Shown one piece after another: positions 1 to 10,939 of a stretch of DNA of 64,000 bases; within the stretch, counting starts at the first letter, position 1, and each line of letters begins with the position of its first letter. This DNA comes from Brienomyrus brachyistius (lineage: Eukaryota; Chordata; Actinopteri; Osteoglossiformes; Mormyridae). The notes beneath the pieces were generated by a model, which was not told the origin of the DNA, made no database searches, and saw only the letters and a list, made by a program, of their open reading frames with translations. A program made the translations under genes and the position numbers. The stretch is from NCBI RefSeq assembly GCF_023856365.1, contig NC_064549.1:12239249-12303248 (forward strand), in the 5' to 3' direction.

Positions 1-161
1 AAATCTTACGGCGAATCTCCATTAATCCATTTTAAAGCTAAAAATTGGTTGCAGTTTCACAACCCTACACACTATTTACAAGGTGATAAGACTGTTCTAT
101 ACATGTAAATACGTGTTTAGTCTCGAATTGGTCAACCAGCTGACCAAAGTTGGCAACCCAG
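1..161. mobile_element. Right part of the same MITE, cut by window start
   Basis: Equivalent to 34454-34614. It ends with GTTGGCAACCCAG at 161 and is followed by the CGTAAG flank at 162-167. The left part lies before the window. Confidence 0.55.
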
Positions 162-167
162 CGTAAG

Positions 168-944
168 TCGGCCCCTTATTTCATATGCAAAAATGATCAT
201 ATACAGGGGGCACATAATGGTATGAAAGTATTTATTCGCTGTCTAAAGCTATACGCGATGCAATGTCTTGTAGTATTTATTTTATGTGCATTCGCGCTGA
301 CAAGAAATCACTGTGCATTTTGGCCTTCATGCCGCGAAAGTACAATTTAGCCACATGAATGTTAAAATGCACGGTAATTTTTTTGTCATAACAGCGTGAA
401 CATATATAAAATAAGTACGCATTTGCGCTGCTACAACAAGGAGTTGCCGCGCGTGTACGGGGAATGCGTAGGGGAGACCGGGTATGGTTGTAACACTTTT
501 TGCTTTACCTCCTATAACTCACTGAGTTTTTGAGCTAGAGTCTTTAAATTTTCATATAAAGTACCGACATTTGTTTGCTACAAACTGCACCAAGTCAAAC
601 CTCTGCTAGAATACGACAGAGCTCGTGAGTTCATAACAAATACATGGTGCTCCTTTGTTACAACCTACACCACTACCGTGTAGCTTGTAACACTTGCTGG
701 GGTAAGTTGTAACAGTTAGACAAACGAAGCAAAAACACTGGCCACACCGTGCTGTATCCTGCAAAAAGACCGCACACGCTCACTGCAGCTTGCAGTGTCT
801 CCATCATCTGCTGCCGTTAGCTGCCATCAGCCCCCTGCACAGACGCCGTGCTGTGAGTGTCTGCATGTCAGGACACAGGAGTATTACAGTTATGATCTGG
901 GTCACATAGCACCCAGACACCAAACTGTTTGACATTTTACTAGA
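168..944. other. Non-coding stretch of A (copy at 34621-35397)
   Basis: No supported gene. The motif TTGTAACA or its complement recurs near 487, 658, 687 and 710, with GGGGAGACCGGG near 472, which suggests an old transposon remnant that cannot be classified by eye. Confidence 0.3.
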
Positions 945-1008
945 ATGATTAAGGTGCTGTTTCTGAGAGTATCAATATTCTGCCTGCTATCCCAATGTAA
1001 TTTAACAG
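945..1008 (+). CDS. Signal-peptide exon of an unidentified secreted or surface protein (partial)
   Basis: An ATG at 945 opens 21 codons: a short charged start, a hydrophobic core (VLFLRVSIFCLLS), then CNLT. The exon ends in phase 1 at a good donor (ACAG/GTAAGT). A phase-1 signal exon is typical of secreted and immunoglobulin-type genes, but that is only suggestive. No clear second exon was found. Candidate splice-bounded segments at about 1964-2087 and 2255-2348 are open in some frames but match nothing I recognise. The gene may be a fragment. An identical exon lies at 35398-35461. Confidence 0.35.
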
Positions 1009-1030
1009 GTAAGTTCTGCTTTTAAGTGGA

Positions 1031-1033
<3 letters not shown>

Positions 1034-1073
<40 letters not shown>

Positions 1074-1084
1074 GGGGGGGGGGG
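1034..1084. repeat. (TG)n followed by a G-run
   Basis: About 18 TG dinucleotides run directly into about 15 G residues, just inside the intron that starts at 1009. The joined tract is purine/pyrimidine alternating and then G-only. Unit 2 has a shorter TG part and a G-run of similar length. Confidence 0.95.
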
Positions 1085-1361
1085 AGGGGAGAGAGAGCGA
1101 TAAAAACCTGTTACTTTGACCATGTGAGGACATTTTTCCAGTTCCTACAATGGAAAACTCAATGTTATAAAAAATCTGTCAATGCAATTGATGAACTAAA
1201 GTACCAAAAGTCCCGTATTACTTATGGTTCAGGTTAGGGCTGGGTAGGGGTTAAGGTTGTCATGGTGAGGATTACGGTTTTGACAATAGAAATGAATGGA
1301 GAGTCCCCACAAAGATATGAATACAAATGCATTGATATCTATGTGTGTCTGTGTGTGTTTC

Positions 1362-1800
1362 CCTAACATTTATAACACTCCCCAGCCTGAGCGATGCCCT
1401 CCTGTGCCCCTAACATTTATAACACTCCCCAGCCTGTGCGATGCCCTCCTGTGCCCCTAACATTTATAACACTCCCCAGCCTGTGCGATGCCCTCCTGTG
1501 CCCCTAACATTTATAACACTCCCCAGCCTGAGCGATGCCCTCCTGTGCCCCTAACATTTATAACACTCCCCAGCCTGTGCGATGCCCCCCTGTGCCCGTA
1601 ACATTTATAACACTCCCCAGCCTGTGCGATGCCCTCCTGTGCCCGTAACATTTATAACACTCCCCAGCCTGAGCGATGCCCTCCTGTGCCCCTAACATTT
1701 ATAACACTCCCCAGCCTGTGCGATGCCCTCCTGTGCCCGTAACATTTATAACACTCCCCAGCCTGTGCCATGCCCTTCTATGTCCTTATCATTTACAACA
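1362..1800. repeat. 47-bp minisatellite, about nine copies
   Basis: The start TAACATTTATAACACT recurs at 1364, 1411, 1458, 1505, 1552, 1599, 1646, 1693 and 1740, exactly 47 bp apart, followed by a degenerate tenth copy. Two main variants alternate (CCTGAGCGATG and CCTGTGCGATG). The order of variants differs from unit 2, so the arrays have been rearranged since the duplication. Confidence 0.95.
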
Positions 1801-3489
1801 ACTTCCCAACCTGTGTGATACCTGTGTAATTAAGCAATTCAAGTGAAATTTCCCTCCCAGTGGCTGAGAAATACACAATTAATTTTTACTGACCTTCACG
1901 ACTGGTCAGGACTGCTGTAAGATTTGATGCAACCTTCATCTCTGCCATACCTCTGTTTTGCCAGTTGGTGGCACTACCTCCTCTCAGGGCCCTGCAGGCT
2001 GTTGCCTGTGGGGAGAAATATCCAGCCCAAACTGAAATCCAGAGTGAGCCTCCCAGTCAGAGCGCAGGACTTTATGGACGGAGGAGGTGAGATAGCCTCT
2101 CCAAATATCAGCAATCAGAATATTTAGGTTATATGTATGTTTAACATTACGTGTGTTTAACACCACATGAGCATTTATGCACACGTATGCTTAATGTGAC
2201 GTGTGTGTTTATGCACATGTATGTTTCACGCGACGTGTGCTGTGTGTGCCCAGCTCAGGGACAGAGAGCAGGGGCCACGTTCAGCATTTCCCGGCTCTGA
2301 GGGACAGCAGGGCCCTCTGGGGTCAGCCTGTGGAGCCCCAGTCCTGCAGGTCTCCCATCGAGGTGCTCCCGAGTGCCCCCCCCATCTCGGCACTGAGCAA
2401 AGGAGCCACAACTCGCTGAAAAGTGCAGTGATGTTTCAGTCATAACAGCTTGCAGCCTAAAAGATTATCATTTTGAATGTCTCGGCCATGCAGAAGAGCT
2501 CCTGAAATATTGCTCTTAAAATGTAATGTTCATGTTTTTGCATTGCGTTGAACTCACTTGGTCCCTGCATAGATCAACCATAAATGCAAAATGACTCTGG
2601 CTAAAGAACCTCTGGCCTCTGTTATCATCCAGAGCAGCAGATTCAGATCTGATTGACTGGAAAAAGAGCAGCAGCTTCAAGGGAGGAAGGCTGGCCGTCA
2701 CCCCTAAAGACAATCATGGGAAGCTGCCAGGTTTGGCCAGATTTGATCACATGACTATGAGCGCATGTTCACTAGCCACCACAGTAAAATGCAGATAATA
2801 CCTTTTTATTCTCTGTAGTTCATTTTCCAAAATGATTTCATTCATTTGTACATTTAGCTATGAAATATTAAAACATTTGGTTACATCACTTTTTACACTT
2901 TTGATTCATTGATGATTGGGGTCAGATTGTCTGCTTTCTCTCTGAGATCTGAATGAAATCAGTCCTTTTGTCTTCACCTTTTCTCTGCCCTTGGTCCATT
3001 TTGACAGCCCGGCCAGTGTTTCGCTGTGGATCTTGGGTACGGGGGATATACAAGGTCAACCATCATTGACCGTAAATCCACTCTGTAATATCGATCTGCC
3101 AAAAAGAGAAGGTAGTGTTAGTGAAACAGACGAGCGTTGGGCTGCAAAGTGATGAGGTCTCCGCTGCACTGTCATTACCTCACCTTGCTGTTTTGTTACA
3201 CTGAGGTATAAATACATGTAGAGGAGCAACTGGCTGCAGTGGCCACTTTCAGTTAGTTTTATGGTGCAGTTATGACATTTTCAGAAATGTAGCCAAACAT
3301 TTTTTATTGATTGACCCATTATAATAATCACCAATTATTATACTTGCTGTAAAGATTCTGTTGTTACCCTGATGAATACGAGTAGCTAATATTCACTGCT
3401 TCTTCTGCCCGTCTTGTTATCCATGTTATTTGTTAATAGAAGTAATGAAAGAACTAGAAATTTGTTTTCCATCGGTAAGTTGCTTCTGT
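1801..3489. other. Low-copy intergenic or intronic DNA of A (copy at 36248-37936)
   Basis: No supported gene. Two GC-richer segments (about 1964-2087 and 2255-2430) are bounded by plausible splice sites (TTTTGCCAG and GGAG/GTGAGA; GTGTGCCCAG), but neither strand gives a product I can name. The 2.7-3.4 kb part is AT-rich with nothing recognisable. Confidence 0.3.
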
Positions 3490-4597
3490 CTCTACATGTT
3501 TCTTTCAGGGGACCATATTCTCTCAGCACCTTTCTTGAAGAAATAGACCTTCTGCCCCAGTCGGTTATTTATGCTGTTTCTGGAATCGTAGTCTTCCTGC
3601 TGTCTGTGGTGCCCACTGATGCGGCGGTGCTGGTCCCAGTCGAGGGCCCGGCCCCTATCCCAGTCTTGCTTGTGGGTCTCCTCTCTGTAGAACCTCTCCA
3701 TGAAGCCCTGGCCCACACTAACGACATCCATGCTCCATTGCGGTGACCGTTTCTGCCGGCTTCTCTGCCCCCAGCCCTGTTGCCCCCAGTCCCTGTGACG
3801 GATGCCCTGCTGATCCCAGTCCTGTTTGCGGTTGGTGTTCTGTTGTGTTTCATGTCTTTCTTACTCTTCCCATTTTTCATATAAACTCTGTCCATCTTTG
3901 GACTTCAGATTCATAAGTTTTTCATATCTTCCTCAACAAGCCTCACTTGGTTTCACTTGGGGACATATTTCAGGGGGTCCCATCTGAACAGACAGGGACA
4001 TGCACACAAACCGTGGTTCTTACTGCCACTGAAGGGGCGGGAGAAGGCGCCTCCCCAAGTGCTGCTGAACATCACCGTGTATCTCCCAAACAGGGTGGAG
4101 GGAGACCTCGTATTCAGCTTGACACACTCTTCATGGGTGGGTTGCTGCTTGAATTCATACGGGTAGTACTGGTTAGCTGGAGACAAGTTCCGATGTTTTC
4201 AGGTCAGGCTGGGCAATTAATGGGGGCCGTGTGGAAGAATGGGCCTGCTTCCTACCCAGCGACGGCATAACAATGGGGTCAAGCTCCTCGTCATAGTCGT
4301 CATCATCTGCAAATGCAAATGTGTCCCCGTGCACTGAAGGGACACGACAGGACAGAGCAGGAAACATTCCATTGAATTACCACAATTCACACAAGATTTA
4401 GGTCTCATTGCTGTCCTGAGTAGACATCACATGGTATGACTGGTATTTGATGGAACCGAGTTGGTCTGCTAACAGGAGCTAAACCATCACTGGCCTCATG
4501 CACTTTGTGATTCCAGAAATACAGTGAGGGATATCTTACCCTCTGTGGCAAGCGCAGTGGCCACTGCAGCCAGGAGCAGCATCTCCACCAGCTTCAT
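3490..4597 (-). pseudogene. Vitronectin-like gene relic (signal, HGD exon, hemopexin and C-terminal parts)
   Basis: On the minus strand, an exon at 4597-4540 encodes a signal peptide (MKLVEMLLLAAVATALATE) and ends in phase 1 at GTAAGA. The next acceptor (near 4333) continues in phase with VHGDTFAFADDDDYDEELDP, which parallels the RGD-acidic segment after the somatomedin-B domain of vitronectin, but with H in place of R. An exon at about 4184-4011 encodes YYPYEFKQQPTHEEC and a W/F-rich follow-on, parallel to the hemopexin-type YWEYQFQHQPSQEEC region. A frame at about 3840-3490 holds a basic, DW-rich stretch ending near QKVYFFKKG, like the final hemopexin repeat. The somatomedin-B exon and the first hemopexin exons are absent and a stop lies upstream of the last part, so this is a broken copy. 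Family assignment is by memory of motifs, not by search. Confidence 0.5.
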
Positions 4598-4753
4598 GCT
4601 TCTTGTCCATGTCCTTGATACAGGCTGGTGCTCCCAGGCCACGGAGCACTGGCTCAAAGTGTCATGCACCTTCCTCTGTTGATCTAAGTGCTGTTACTGG
4701 GTTGATTATTAAGCAGCATGGCAGACTGTGCCACAAACCACAGACTTGAAATA

Positions 4754-5600
4754 CACTCACTGGCCACTTTATTAGGTATACCTGTTCACTTGTTTGTATG
4801 TCAGCAGCACAATGTATAAAATCATGCAGATCAAATTCATGCTCATATCAAACACCAGAATGGGGAAGAAAGGTGATTTAAGTGACTCTGAAGGTCACAT
4901 TGTTGTTGCTGCTAGGTGGACTGGTATGAGTATTTCAGAAAATGCTGATCGACTGGTGTTTTCACCATCTTTAGGGTTTACAGAGAATGGGCCGAGAAAG
5001 AAAAAACATCCAGTGAGCTGAGGCTCTCAGGGAAAGAAAATGCCTTGTTGATGGCAGAGGTCAGGGACAGACTGGTTCAAGGTGATAGAAAGGCAACAGT
5101 AACTCAACAGCTCGTTACCACCAAGGTATGCAGAAGAGCATCTGTGAATGCACAACACGTCCGACCTTGAAGCAGATGGGCTACAGCAGCGGAAGACCGC
5201 ACCAGGTGCCACTCCTGTTAGCTACAAACAGGAAACTGAGGCCACAGTGGGCACGGGTTCACCGAAATTAGACAATGGAAGACTGGAAAGAGGTTGCCCG
5301 GTCAGATGAGTCTCAATTCACTGCTGCAACCTCCAGATGGTAGGCTCAGAATTTGGTGTAAACAAAATAAAACCATTGATCCATCTTGCCTTTTATCAAC
5401 AATTCAGACTGGTTTTGGCATAATGTTGTGGAGAATATTTTATTCACACATTTTTAGGGCCTTAGTACCAACTCAGCAATGCTTAAATGCCACAGCCTAT
5501 ACCTGAGTATTGTTGCTGACCATGTCCATCCCTTTATGACCACAGTGTGCCCAGCTTCTAATAGCTACTTCCAGCAGGGTAGTGTGCCATGTCACAGAGC
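4754..5600 (+). mobile_element. Decayed Tc1/mariner element with CACTCACTGGCCACTTTATT end
   Basis: A TA followed by CACTCACTGGCCACTTTATT at 4754 matches the terminal repeat of a Tc1-type family common in fish. Downstream, transposase-like blocks in several frames (KGDLSDSEGH, ARWTGMSI) correspond to the N-terminal helix-turn-helix part, and TGGCATAATGTTGTGGAG corresponds to the part before the second catalytic residue. Frameshifts and stops are frequent, and the right terminal repeat is missing. The sequence from about 5600 is unrelated. Confidence 0.75.
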
Positions 5601-6173
5601 TCATTTCATCTCAGACTGGTAGCAGCATCGCCCCGCTCGTGTCGAGAAGATGGACACCCCTTGAGCAGCAGATACTTATACGAAGCAGAACGAAAATCGC
5701 GAAAGCAACTAAGAATGTACGCGGTGCGCTCTGGCCAAAACGCCGTCTGGCATTTGCACAGGGTCCAGGCGGAGCTGGGTAGCTCCTTGCCGGTGTTGCA
5801 CCATGTTTTGTCACCGTCGTAATGTGTGACTTCAGGGGCGCTGTTTCACATGTTATTGGGAATGAAGGTTCCTGTTCACATGCACTTGCCTTCTGCGCAT
5901 TTTATGTACCGTAATTATTTTAATTGTTCAAGACAGCAGACTTTTTCACAGCAGCAGCGTTTCCACTCTCTGTTCCGTCATCTTATTTGGGGACATTCTA
6001 AGACGCTTAATGTGAAAATGCTTAATGTGTCTTAATGTACCAAAAAAGCGACACCAAATTTCTCACACATTTTTGGTCATAAATACTTTCACCTGACAAA
6101 AAACTAAATAGTACATGCTACAAATATGGACTTTATACTACGTTAAGCGTTTTCCCCACCATTGATTCCCATT
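5601..6173. other. End of A next to B (copy at 40048-40618)
   Basis: No supported gene. The segment at about 6050-6135 (CTCACACATTTTTGGTCATA onward) is repeated in diverged form inside B near 6740-6830, an 80-90 bp direct repeat across the A/B boundary. The unit 2 copy is unusually diverged from about 40545. Confidence 0.4.
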
Positions 6174-6223
6174 GTAAGGAAAAGGCTTGACGTGACTTAC
6201 TGTACTGTAATAGATTGTCCTTG

Positions 6224-6237
6224 CCACTAGAGGGCGA
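6224..6237 (+). promoter_or_regulatory. CTCF-like motif CCACTAGAGGGCGA
   Basis: CCACTAGAGGGCG fits the known CTCF core (CCASYAGRKGGCR) at every position. It is kept in B' (29906) and in unit 2 (40670). Occupancy cannot be judged from sequence. Confidence 0.4.
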
Positions 6238-7132
6238 TATTTAAACCTTGGTAAACAACAGGTTAAGCTGCCACCGCCTTTAATTATACCCTGCTCTTGT
6301 CCAGTAGGTTAGAATACTCCACTCAGAATCAGGCAAACTGAGGCAATAACAATACTTTATTATTCAATTAGTAAATTAATCAATGGGCTCACGTTGGATG
6401 CCTCGCAGCACACAATTCCCCCGCACACACTGAGGGCGTCTGATAAAACAGCACACGTGAAATGTTAGGTTACGCTCTCAAAGCAATAAATCATTCCAGC
6501 GCATCACAGCACGGCACCAATAAGAAAGTCTACACAGCAATCAACATCGCAATCCTGATCAGGAAGATACACATGTGATAAAAGACAGACTTCCCATTAA
6601 AACCTCAGTCTCATTATCTCCAGGTGAGTGAATGTAGCAGTCTCTGTCAATTAACCCCCCCCCCCCTTTCCAAAACAGTCTGTAGTGGTACTTGATCACA
6701 GTCTTCATCACAGTAAAAAATCTGCCACCAATAATCACCAAATTACTCACACACATATACGGTCATAAGACTTTCACCTGACAAATAAATCAAAACCGAA
6801 ATACTAGGATTATGGACTTTATACTCTTTTCCTTGCCTGTGCCATGTTATGCTATCACAGAAAAAACAAGACACAAGCAGGATTCACCAAAAACTAAAGG
6901 ATAAAATGAAACCTTAATCAAACAGGAGAGACAGTCCAAAGTCCAGCCTTGTGCCATGACTGGAAGGGTGTCAACTTTTAAGCTGCTCAAACAACCCATT
7001 GAGCTACATAGTAGGCCAGGGAATAAGGACTCCCTGTCATTACACAAATAAATCACTCCAGGTAATAGCAGACGCTATAGCAGAGGAGTCAGATCAGGAG
7101 ACAAGCAAGAGAGAGGGTGAGCTGGGGCATTA

Positions 7133-7415
7133 GGGCAGCAGCTGCAGAAGCTGAGGCAGTTGGGGCATTAGGTGTAGGAGCAGTAGTAGGAATAGTGGGT
7201 GTAGCTGTGGGGGTTTTGGCTGCAGCAGGAGCTACAGGAAGGAGGTTGAAGGAGCCAAAGCTGCAGCCAGAGCAGACAGTGTAGGAGAGGCTGCAAAAAA
7301 TGCAGCTGAAGCTGTGGCAGAGATATCAGGAAAAACTGCAAAAGAAACTTGGGAATTAGGGCTGACAAAAGCAAAGGAAACACCTTATAAAAAACTGTAA
7401 TAGATCTAATGTAAG
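7133..7415 (+). pseudogene. Alanine-rich, 11-residue-repeat-like frame (degraded)
   Basis: Two overlapping plus-strand frames are rich in small residues. The first encodes a glycine/alanine/valine stretch (ALGVGAVVGIVGVAVGVL) that could be a membrane segment. The second, shifted by one base, gives AKAAARADSVGEAAKNAAEA and on to a stop at about 7409, a pattern like the 11-residue amphipathic repeats of LEA-type, perilipin-type or apolipoprotein-type proteins. The shift and stops argue for a relic. Copies lie at 30789-31049 (with an internal deletion) and 41587-41869. No named family is claimed. Confidence 0.25.
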
Positions 7416-9037
7416 GGAGCATCAACTTCTGTGACAGACGCAAGTAAATAGCTGCTACATTAATTAGATGCAAGGAAAGAGCCGCTTCATTGATTAAGCT
7501 GCAGGCAGGCAGGACTATCTACTGTGACAGAAGTGTGGGGAGCCACACAAAAACTAGTGAGACCTGGAGAATAAGCTGACACACAGCTTCAGCAGCGACT
7601 CTGCTAAGATGCGATGACTCCTCCCAGCATGAATGCGATCAACTGTGATCAAATGCTGCACGGGAATCAGGGGGGGTTTTAACGGTCATCCTACCCACAT
7701 ATTTACATACATGGGCTACCGACTGGGGGCCATCAAGAATAATTTACTGTAAGAAGCAATGATTATAGCAAAATAATACTGGTAAAATATTTCTTCACAA
7801 AATATTATTAGTCATGTAATTAATGTCATATAATATTACAATATTTTGTCAAATGAAAATCTATACTTTTCTTCAACACAAAGTGCAGCTTCTATCCTGA
7901 GCACAATCCACCTTATTACTGAACAGCTTATTGAGCCCCTGGTCCTGGTATCACTTTTCAGTCATTTCAAGTAAACATCATGTGTGTTGTATTTGTATGA
8001 GGAAACCAATCTTATCAACATCAATAACTGAAATAAACACAGTGATTCAAACTTCAGCACTTTTTAATTTTGTTTTGTCTTTCAAAAAAAGCTGGAACAT
8101 CAAATCTGGCCGGTTCTGATCGGCTTGCTGCTTTTGCCTAAAAACAAATGCTGGCGTTATCAAAAACTGTATCATAGAGCCATATTCCAGATTTATTACA
8201 GCTAATCACATCTCGGCGCTCCGAGGAACCTCTCCTTATATATCCCTCCTTCCCATTCATCCCTCAAATATTGTCACATTTGTGTTTCTCCACACTCACA
8301 CCATCTTGATCTTGCTCTGGCTGCATGGCGTCCGTATGCACGGCAAATTGTTTTAGTCTTATCTTGTATAATAGGACATAAACATTGAATTTGATAGTTA
8401 TCTTTTCACATCTGAACACAACTCATGAACCTGAAGGGATCATATGCAACCAACCCCTCCATGGAACACTGGCCACGGACCGGGGTGGGAATTCCCAAGC
8501 TGGAAGGCGGTGCTGCTTCATGTTCACATGAGCTAGCTGGCTAGTTAGGATGCATTCAGAATGCACCGTACTACAACTATAAAGGATGTAATGTGATATA
8601 GCGAAACAATTGCTAACTGACAGTGCACGTTAGCATTACTTTAAATGACAACTTTACCTGGTACTTACCAGAAGAGTGGCTTATACGTTAGCCCAATGAC
8701 AGCAGGCAGCGCGTTCTTCAGTAATATACCAGAGTTAAACTTACAGAAACTTTCAACACAAACATTGGCAGCCATTGACTCATAGGTGGTAGTAAAGCTG
8801 ATATGACTTAAAATAAGGCAACACTTTTTAGTCTTACTTCCTCCCCTTCCTCTGTCTTTGCTCATTGATGTTCAGGAGAGTGCAAAACACATTAACGATG
8901 CAAGGATTTTCAAACCAAGACAGACACAACACTGAAGAGACAAAGACACAGTTTAATATTAAGTACATGTTTTATTCTTAAGCCTAATCTTAACGCAATA
9001 CTAACACTTAAAATATATCCCTATTAATCCTCCGTCC
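7416..9037. other. Middle of B without a supported gene (copies at 31050-32924 and 41870-43493)
   Basis: An open frame at 8665-8865 (-) ends at a good donor (TTCTG/GTAAGT) but is frameshifted in B', so it is probably not coding. A TATATAAGGAG-like box appears on the minus strand near 8240. AATAAA on the minus strand near 8976 would serve the gene at 9038-10167. Confidence 0.35.
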
Positions 9038-9527
9038 TCAGCCATAACCCACAAGTCCATCGATCGGGGTCAAGAGCTGTTCGATGGATGGCCGAGGCTG
9101 GTCTCTCTTCGGTCGCCGAATAAGTGTGCCGTTGCGCTCCATTTCTTGCTTCTTGCGCTCCAGGTATTCCAAACGGGACCTCATCCGGAAGCCGCCCGAT
9201 TCCTCCTGGGGGGGTGGCCTGGTCCTCCCTGTGCAAGGATGAATCCTCTGGCCGAAGTCATTTGTTTGTGTTACAGGCTGGGGCTGTGGGACAAGGAAAG
9301 GGTATTAGAGGTATATCCTTTAGCTATCCTAGCCTCCTTCCCCACAGTTTACCCACCAACTGGAGTGTGCAACACAGCAACTCAGTAAATAATCAGCAGC
9401 AGCCAGGAACAGTCCCAATCCACACTCTGGTGTATGCAAAAACACCCCCCCAAGCGGCAGCGTATACGATTCCGTTCAGCCCCCATCCCTTAGCACGCTA
9501 TATTGCACGAGCCCAGCTAACCCTCCT

Positions 9528-9575
<48 letters not shown>

Positions 9576-10167
9576 CTTTAAAAAAGGCACTTCCCCATCT
9601 TCAACGAGAGCCACCCACGGGGTCTGGTCAGCTAAACACGCAGAGTTTTGCCAGAGTCCACAAAGCACGGCTGTGAACCAAATCCTCCCCACAATAAAAA
9701 TGGCCCGACACGCCGGCAACAGTGTCGCACTAATGAATCCACAAGGCATAAAACTACATTTCCCCCACTAACTATCTTCACCGGCGGCGATCCTACTGAC
9801 CGCGACCGGCGCCATTCGATCACTCCCGCTGTCACAGACGTTTCCCTCTTATCACCTCACTCAGCTGTGTGTCCCTCCACCGCTTACCACAGGTGAACCC
9901 AATAATTAATTTGCCCGCATCAAGTCGAACTCCGCCCCCTTCCTTATTACTCTGGGACGGTCTCTTCAATTCACCATAATATAGCACATTTTATACTCTA
10001 ACTCAAGTGTTCTAATAAAGTCTCTTAATCTAGGGCTTTACCTTCTGCAAGTAGCACGTCCTCTGTGTAGAACGGGGCTTCTCCGTATCTCCTTCCTCGG
10101 CTATTACTTTCACTTTTATCTTTATTTTTATTTCAATCTTGGGCACTTTCATCTTGTTCTTCTCCAT
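9038..10167 (-). CDS. Unidentified small basic protein, two exons, 123 aa (B copy 1)
   Basis: Exon 1 (10167-10042) encodes 42 residues, starting with a Lys/Ile-rich strand (MEKNKMKVPKIEIKIKIKVK), and ends in phase 0 at GTAAAG. Exon 2 starts at 9283 after GTCCCACAG and encodes 81 residues up to TGA at 9038-9040, including a charged helix (MRSRLEYLERKKQEMERNG) and the tail SIEQLLTPIDGLVGYG. AATAAA follows at about 8976. Support for coding comes from comparison with B': exon 1 has the same length and the same frame, and most substitutions in exon 2 fall at third positions without changing the residue (GAG/GAA, CGG/CGT, ACA/ACC, GGA/GGG, GGT/GGC). I do not recognise the family. It could be a transposon accessory protein or a duplicated host gene. 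The start lies about 107 bases from the C inverted repeat, which may contribute to its promoter. Confidence 0.55.
9531..9574. repeat. (CA)n microsatellite in the B gene intron
   Basis: About 22 CA units. The matching place in B' has only CACACAG, so the expansion is specific to B. Confidence 0.97.
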
Positions 10168-10273
10168 TTTGTTGCAAGCTATTCAAAAAACAACCGCGCT
10201 TGAAAGAAGTTGGAGAAAAGAAGTACATGCGATTCAAAAGTAATCAAGCTGTTGTTACGGAGACCCAATCGTA

Positions 10274-10380
10274 CGTATGGCGTTAAATTAGTGCCAAAAG
10301 TCGCGCGCATAAAAATCACGCTCGCGAGTAGAAAATCCATGCTCACTACGCGCTCGCGATTGCACTGCACTCGTTCGCTC
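10274..10380 (+). repeat. Left terminal inverted repeat of C
   Basis: Begins CGTATGGCGTTAAATTAG and runs to about CGTTCGCTCG. A promoter-like region follows, with an inverted CCAAT box (GATTGGT near 10439-10445) and the short frame ATGCCGGAGAAAGCAGAG at 10502. Copy at 44750-44856. Confidence 0.75.
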
Positions 10381-10682
10381 GACAGGAAGAATTTTGACAC
10401 CTTGGAGGCGGGAACAGTTGCTAATGACTCCGCTTCTTTGATTGGTCTAACACCCTTAGTCTCCACCCTGTGAGCTCCTTGTTGGCGGCAAAATCAGGAA
10501 GATGCCGGAGAAAGCAGAGTTATATTTAACAGTCACCTAGACAATAATGTGGAAACCGCAAATGGTGATCACGCCTATGTGGGTGAAATGGATCACTACA
10601 GTATAAACGGATGAAGATCATAACCGATTTTCCTTTTTCTTTATGTCTGGCAGTTTACCATCCAATAGACATTGTTTATGTT

Positions 10683-10683
<1 letters not shown>

Positions 10684-10743
<60 letters not shown>

Positions 10744-10803
10744 GTGTGTGTGTATATATATATGTATATATATATATATGTGTGTGTGTATATATATGTG
10801 GTG

Positions 10804-10846
<43 letters not shown>

Positions 10847-10936
10847 ATATATATGTGTGTATATGTATATATATATGTGTGTGTATATATGTGTGTATAT
10901 ATATGTGTGTATATATATATATATATATGTATGTAT
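10684..10936. repeat. (TA)n/(TG)n compound microsatellite
   Basis: Alternating TATA and TGTG blocks, immediately left of the Tc1 element. The right flank (12528-12597) is also TATA/TATG, so the Tc1 element landed inside a TA-rich microsatellite. Open frames in it (Tyr-Ile, Cys-Val repeats) are artefacts. Copy at 45160-45396 with different block lengths. Confidence 0.97.
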
Positions 10937-10939
10937 ATA

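Larger units (their letters stand above)
6174..10273. repeat. B block, copy 1 (paralogue of B' at 29856-34292)
   Basis: From TGTAAGGAAAAGG (6172) to ATCGTA (10273) the sequence matches 29856-34292 over about 4.1 kb with many substitutions and indels. The match stops exactly where the left inverted repeat of C begins. Each copy carries the same two-exon minus-strand gene. B has a CA microsatellite that B' lacks, and B' has a 12-bp satellite that B lacks. Confidence 0.9.

Noticed and set aside
3414..3746. 110-aa plus-strand ORF
   Set aside because: Overlaps the minus-strand vitronectin-like exon, and the spliced phases support the minus strand.
8665..8865. 66-aa minus-strand ORF ending at a good splice donor
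   Set aside because: The B' copy has an indel that breaks the frame, and no partner exon in phase was found.
9124..9771. 215-aa plus-strand ORF with a poly-Thr/His part
   Set aside because: It spans the CA microsatellite and is antisense to the two-exon B gene, whose substitution pattern supports the minus strand.
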